64,000 bases of DNA from Nitrospira sp. (GTDB taxonomy: Bacteria > Nitrospirota > Nitrospiria > Nitrospirales > Nitrospiraceae): assembly GCA_022226935.1 (NCBI GenBank), contig CP092081.1:1-64000 (forward strand), in the 5' to 3' direction. Under the pieces are notes generated by a model. The model was given only the letters and a program-made list of their open reading frames with translations, did not search any database and was not told where the DNA came from. Positions 60,222 through 64,000 of this stretch are shown piece after piece. Positions within the stretch are counted from its first letter, which is position 1. Each line of letters begins with the position of its first letter. The translations under genes and the position numbers were made by a program.

Positions 60222-61634
60222 TCATCCCTTACGGGTGCTGACTTTGTCTTTTCGAGACAGTATGCGGAGAAGACTTCCGGCGGAAGTAATACGTACGGCG
60301 GGATCGGAGTCCTGTAAGCCAATTTTAGCGGCAGGAATGAGCGATTTTAACGGAGACTTTCCCAGCGCGCGAGCAGCCATGAGCCGAGGAAGCGGTTGCT
60401 GGTCTCGGAGCAGGTTTTCGAGGATAGGCAGTGCGTTGGCGGTGGTCGCGAGGGCCAGCGCGTGGGCGGTGTCGCCGCGTATGGATGGGTCGGGATGCCG
60501 CGCGAGGGCTGCCGCGTTCAAAATGGCACCGGCATCGCCTAAGCGGAGCAACGATTCCACTGCGCTGATGCGGACATGCTCGTCTGAGTCCCTCAACAAC
60601 GGCTGAACGACGCTTCGCGATTCCGCGACGCCCAGGCGACCGAGGCTGGAGGCGGCAACGCTGCGGACGCGCGGATCTTCATCTCCCAGGGCGTGGGTCA
60701 GTGGCGCGATTCCTTCGATACTGCCGAATTCGCCCAAGGCACCTGCGGCAAAGGCACGTACGGCAGGATGAGGATCATACACAGCCTGACTGAGGATCGA
60801 CAGGCTTGCCGGGCGCCGCAGGCGCCCCAACACACCCAAGGCCGCCATGCGTACTTCGGGATCGGGGAGAGTCACCGCACTGGAAATATCCGTTAGCACA
60901 TCTGTGCGGCCGAGTTTGTACAAGCCCGCAAAAGCAAAGATGGATTCTGGGCCCTCATCGACCCGGGCAATTTCGGTGAGTTGATCGGCAATGCCTGACA
61001 CCTTGGCATCGCTGAGCGCATTGATGGCGGCGATACGCACACCGGGGGCTTCATCCCGAAGCGCGCGTTTGAGCGCAGCCGAACGTCCTGCCAGCCCGCT
61101 CCGCCCAATGGCTTCCGCAGCCCTGGCCCGAACAAGTGCCGAAGAATCCAACAAGCCGTCTTCAAGCAGCGGGAGGGTATCGCCTTCCCCCATCTCGGCG
61201 AGTGCGGTATAAGCCGCGATGCGGATATGTTCTTGAGAATCACGGACTCGGGACACGATAAATGCCCGTGCGACTTCCCTCAACAATGCCGGATCATCAG
61301 GACGATCCCCCGCGGTAAGCTTGGGGTAAAGTTTCCATGCTTCCTCGGGTTTTCCCATCTTCACGTAACTGAGGATGGCGTAGCGAATGGCTTCCAGACT
61401 TGGTTCTTGGCCGCTTGGCGGATGCTGAACCAGGTCTATGACGCGGCTGTACTCCGCCTTGCGATACAACGTCATGACGTCCCGCTCTAGTGACGGTGGC
61501 GAGGCTTTGGGCGTGGGTGTACCTCCTGTTGCCGGCATAGGGCTCACCCAGATCATCAACAGGAGTCCTGCGGGAAATGCCCAGGAAGAGATGCAGCGAC
61601 CTGGCATAGAAGTAAACTTAATTCCTGCTACCAT
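60222..61634 (-). CDS. Exported or anchored HEAT-repeat protein
   Basis: About 470 residues. A hydrophobic N-terminal segment (SSWAFPAGLLLMIWVSPMPA) is a signal sequence or anchor. A short TPR-like part (AEYSRVIDLVQHPPSGQEPS) leads to about ten HEAT repeats (RIAAYTALAEMGEGDTLPLL, VRARAAEAIGRSGLAGRSAA, VRSVAASSLGRLGVAESRSV). I start at ATG 61634, which overlaps the phosphorylase stop by 7 bases and suggests coupling; ATG 61607 is an alternative. A scaffold role outside the cytoplasm is inferred. Confidence 0.85.
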   Translation of the reverse strand: MVAGIKFTSMPGRCISSWAFPAGLLLMIWVSPMPATGGTPTPKASPPSLERDVMTLYRKAEYSRVIDLVQHPPSGQEPSLEAIRYAILSYVKMGKPEEAWKLYPKLTAGDRPDDPALLREVARAFIVSRVRDSQEHIRIAAYTALAEMGEGDTLPLLEDGLLDSSALVRARAAEAIGRSGLAGRSAALKRALRDEAPGVRIAAINALSDAKVSGIADQLTEIARVDEGPESIFAFAGLYKLGRTDVLTDISSAVTLPDPEVRMAALGVLGRLRRPASLSILSQAVYDPHPAVRAFAAGALGEFGSIEGIAPLTHALGDEDPRVRSVAASSLGRLGVAESRSVVQPLLRDSDEHVRISAVESLLRLGDAGAILNAAALARHPDPSIRGDTAHALALATTANALPILENLLRDQQPLPRLMAARALGKSPLKSLIPAAKIGLQDSDPAVRITSAGSLLRILSRKDKVSTRKG

Positions 61635-63787
61635 TTGTTCGGCGTACGCGTGGTCGCCGGGGCATACAGCTGCCTCATGTATTCTTTGACCATCCGTTTG
61701 GTGCAAAAGCGTGGAGCAACGGTCTTGATGCTCTCTTTGACAATGTGAAGCCATCCGCGAGGAATACCGTCGAGATCGCGCTGATAGAACAACGGCACGA
61801 CCTCTTGTTCCAGGAGGCGAAAGAGTTGTTCGGCATCATGCGCGTCTTGCGCTTGGGTGTCTGATCCTTCAGGGAGAGGTTGAATGCCCCATCCATTGGC
61901 ACCGTTGTAGCCCTCCTGCCACCACCCGTCCAACACACTGAGGTTAATCACGCCGTTCAGCGCAGCTTTTTGACCACTGGTGCCGCTGGCTTCGAGTGGC
62001 GCACGAGGCGTGTTAAGCCAGACATCGACGCCTTGGACCAAATACTTGGCCATGTGCATGTCATAGTCTTCGAGAAAAGCAATATGCCCGCCGAGTTTGT
62101 GATCGTTACAGAAGTTCAGGACTTCGTGAATGAAGTACCGGCCTGGTTCGTCGGCCGGATGGGCTTTGCCCGCAAAGACGATTTGGACAGGCCGCCAGCG
62201 GTTATGGAGCAACTGTTTAAGCCGTTCCAGGTCACGGAATAAGAGGGTCGCCCGCTTATACGTGGCGAACCGCCTGGCGAAGCCAATGGTGAGAGCCTCT
62301 GGATCCAAGAGTGTGCCTCTCGCGATGGCTTGCATGGGCTGGAGATGCCCGCGAATCCAGCCATCCCGCGCGCGCTCACGAATGAATCGCATGAGTTTGC
62401 GTCTGGTGGTTTGCCGAACCGCCCATAGCGCGTCATCAGGCAGGTCTGTAACCCGTTGCCAGATGGTCGGGTCGTCGATTCGCTCCGCCCAGTCGGGGCT
62501 GAGATATTTGGCATAGAGGGAATTCGATTCAGGTGAGATCCATGTCGGTGCGTGAATGCCGTTGGTGAGGCTCCGGATGGGAACAAGATCCTGCGCCAGA
62601 CCGGGCCACAAATGTTGCCACATTTGGCGAGAGACACGCCCGTGTTCCCGGCTCACGCCATTCACGTGGGCCGATAGCCGCATGGCGAGCGCGGTCATAT
62701 TAAAGCCGTGACCGGCGCTTTCCGGTGTTTCTCCAAGCCGCAAAAATTCTTCCCTCGATAGTCCGAGCTGGCCCCAGTAATTGTGGAAATACCGGTCCAT
62801 CAAATGAAAGGGAAAGATGTCATGTCCGGCAGGGACGGGGGTATGCGTGGTGAACACGGTGCTTTGTCGAACCAGCTCACTCGCTTCGGCATGACTGTGT
62901 CCCATGCTGACGAACTCGCGGATCCGCTCCGCCGTGAGGAAGGCGGAGTGGCCTTCATTGCAATGCCAGACCGCCGGAGCGATGCCGAGGGCGCGCAGGA
63001 TGCGTACGCCGCCGATGCCGAGAAGAAATTCCTGACACAGTCTCGTCTCCTGATCGCCACCGTACAGTCTCGCTGAGAGGGCTCGATCTTCGGGAGTGTT
63101 TTCGGGCACATCGGTATCAATCAGGTAGAGGGACATCCGTCCGTTACGGACCTGCCAGACAAGGACGGTGACCTGGCGATGGCCGATTTCAACTTTGATG
63201 GTACAGGGAACGCCCGCTGGAGTCAGCGCTTGTTGAATCGGCGAATCGTACCGATTGAAGGGCACATAGGTCGCTTCCTGCCATCCCTCGGGATTGATCC
63301 GTTGTTTGAAGTATCCCTGCGGATACATGAATCCGAGCCCGACGAGCGGAATGCCCAAGTCGCTGGCTTCTTTGCAATGATCTCCGGCCAGAATGCCGAG
63401 GCCGCCGCTGTAAATCGGAATCGAAATATGGAGTCCGAATTCCGCAGAAAAATAGGCAATCGGAGAATTCTGGAGCGCCGGGAATTCCGTGGCCGCCCAT
63501 GTGTTCTTGCTGCTCATATATTCGTCAAAACTGCGCAAGACGGCGGAATACTGCCGCGCGAACGTTGGATCATTCGCCAAGGTGGCGAAACGCTCCGGTT
63601 TCACTCCGGCGAGCAATTGGACAGGATTGTGGTGAGTCAAGAACCACAAAGTCGGATCGATGGACTCAAAGAGTTGCCGTGCCGGCTGATTCCAGCTCCA
63701 CCATAAGTTGCGGGCGAGTTCGCCGAGTCGATGCAGGCTTTGCGGAACCATGTCCTGAGGGGGCTGTATGTGGTCGGGTGCTTGCAC
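61628..63787 (-). CDS. glgP: Alpha-glucan (glycogen) phosphorylase
   Basis: Releases glucose 1-phosphate from storage glucan. The 719-residue GT35 product is of the short alpha-glucan phosphorylase type: SPIAYFSAEFGLHISIPIYS near 110, WHCNEGHSAFLT, TTHTPVPAGHDIF, GFARRFATYKRATLL, VWLNTPRAPLEASGTSGQKA containing the pyridoxal-phosphate Lys. It starts at GTG 63787 with GGAGG four bases upstream; ATG 63751 is the next option. With two MalQ enzymes and TreZ in the window it forms the glucan-use set. Confidence 0.95.
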   Translation of the reverse strand: MQAPDHIQPPQDMVPQSLHRLGELARNLWWSWNQPARQLFESIDPTLWFLTHHNPVQLLAGVKPERFATLANDPTFARQYSAVLRSFDEYMSSKNTWAATEFPALQNSPIAYFSAEFGLHISIPIYSGGLGILAGDHCKEASDLGIPLVGLGFMYPQGYFKQRINPEGWQEATYVPFNRYDSPIQQALTPAGVPCTIKVEIGHRQVTVLVWQVRNGRMSLYLIDTDVPENTPEDRALSARLYGGDQETRLCQEFLLGIGGVRILRALGIAPAVWHCNEGHSAFLTAERIREFVSMGHSHAEASELVRQSTVFTTHTPVPAGHDIFPFHLMDRYFHNYWGQLGLSREEFLRLGETPESAGHGFNMTALAMRLSAHVNGVSREHGRVSRQMWQHLWPGLAQDLVPIRSLTNGIHAPTWISPESNSLYAKYLSPDWAERIDDPTIWQRVTDLPDDALWAVRQTTRRKLMRFIRERARDGWIRGHLQPMQAIARGTLLDPEALTIGFARRFATYKRATLLFRDLERLKQLLHNRWRPVQIVFAGKAHPADEPGRYFIHEVLNFCNDHKLGGHIAFLEDYDMHMAKYLVQGVDVWLNTPRAPLEASGTSGQKAALNGVINLSVLDGWWQEGYNGANGWGIQPLPEGSDTQAQDAHDAEQLFRLLEQEVVPLFYQRDLDGIPRGWLHIVKESIKTVAPRFCTKRMVKEYMRQLYAPATTRTPNKW

Positions 63788-63855
63788 GACGCCTCCGTGG
63801 AATGTGATCGATGGGTGAGGAAGGGCCGGTATGGTCCCCCTTCCGGAATGCTGTA

Positions 63856-64000
63856 TCAGGCGTGTCCGGCTTTATGCCAGGATGCCCACTGGTCAGAAAA
63901 GGCGACGGTGGCGTAGCGCTCTCCGAGAATCTTGGCGACTCGATTCATAGTGGCCGTCAGTTGTTTCGCCTCCTCTTGTGTCAAGTCTTGACGAAAACGC
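63856..64000 (-). CDS. C-terminal end of an unrecognised protein
   Basis: The last 48 residues of a gene that runs off the right edge; the stop TGA lies at 63856-63858. The visible part is helical (QEEAKQLTATMNRVAKILGE) and ends FSDQWASWHKAGHA. It lies 68 bp upstream of glgP on the same strand and may share its transcript. The fragment is too short to name. Confidence 0.55.
   Translation of the reverse strand, partial: RFRQDLTQEEAKQLTATMNRVAKILGERYATVAFSDQWASWHKAGHA

Overview
The window is a bacterial chromosome segment, most likely from a Nitrospira-type nitrite oxidiser (phylum Nitrospirota). That placement is inference from gene content: glycogen and trehalose enzymes, many multi-domain response regulators, several small lipoproteins, squalene synthase, a Gld-type ABC operon, and generally high GC with strong Shine-Dalgarno sequences. 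No ribosomal or marker gene here proves it.

Core region 1-36.3 kb. A short 4-alpha-glucanotransferase and a malto-oligosyltrehalose trehalohydrolase diverge at the left. They are followed by a four-gene phosphorelay cluster (4.6-8.5 kb), then housekeeping and redox genes: YqeY, an MFS carrier, glutathione peroxidase, HtpX, a cupredoxin, squalene synthase that lacks a normal start codon, a small iron-sulfur/CxxC cluster, and alanine dehydrogenase. tRNA-Pro(CGG), acylphosphatase, an RpoD/RpoS-type sigma factor, Apt, a DksA-type regulator and QueC come next. From 22 to 36 kb there is a cytochrome c with a coupled small membrane protein, an SPFH lipoprotein, a second and longer 4-alpha-glucanotransferase, an NtrB/NtrC-like pair, and a proline-rich protein ending in a DpnII/MboI-type nuclease domain whose catalytic acids appear to be lost.

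Integrated element 36,333-50,995. A 48-bp perfect direct repeat marks its ends; the right copy is the 3' part of an intact tRNA-Arg(CCT). A tyrosine integrase lies beside that tRNA, preceded by an excisionase-like HTH gene and a Rep_trans-type replication initiator with repeats and hairpins upstream that look like an origin. The island is composite. A second att-like junction (a 47-nt tRNA-Thr(CGT) 3' fragment followed by a 148-bp copy of the left-end sequence) sits at 41.85 kb, and a third remnant sits at 37.64 kb. Cargo includes an EamA transporter, a Fic protein with a striking operator array, a TPR protein, gene fragments, HchA, and an AT-richer block of three genes (SEC-C/HNH-like protein, secreted trypsin-like protease, 1240-aa DEAG-box SF1 helicase). 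That block is the best candidate here for an undescribed, possibly defensive, system.

Core region 51-64 kb. A lipoprotein with duplicated Cys motifs is followed by a four-gene Gld-type ABC operon, secreted proteins, RlpA, two HEAT-repeat proteins and an alpha-glucan phosphorylase. Together with the two MalQ enzymes and TreZ, the phosphorylase gives the window a clear storage-glucan theme. TreY is not in this window.
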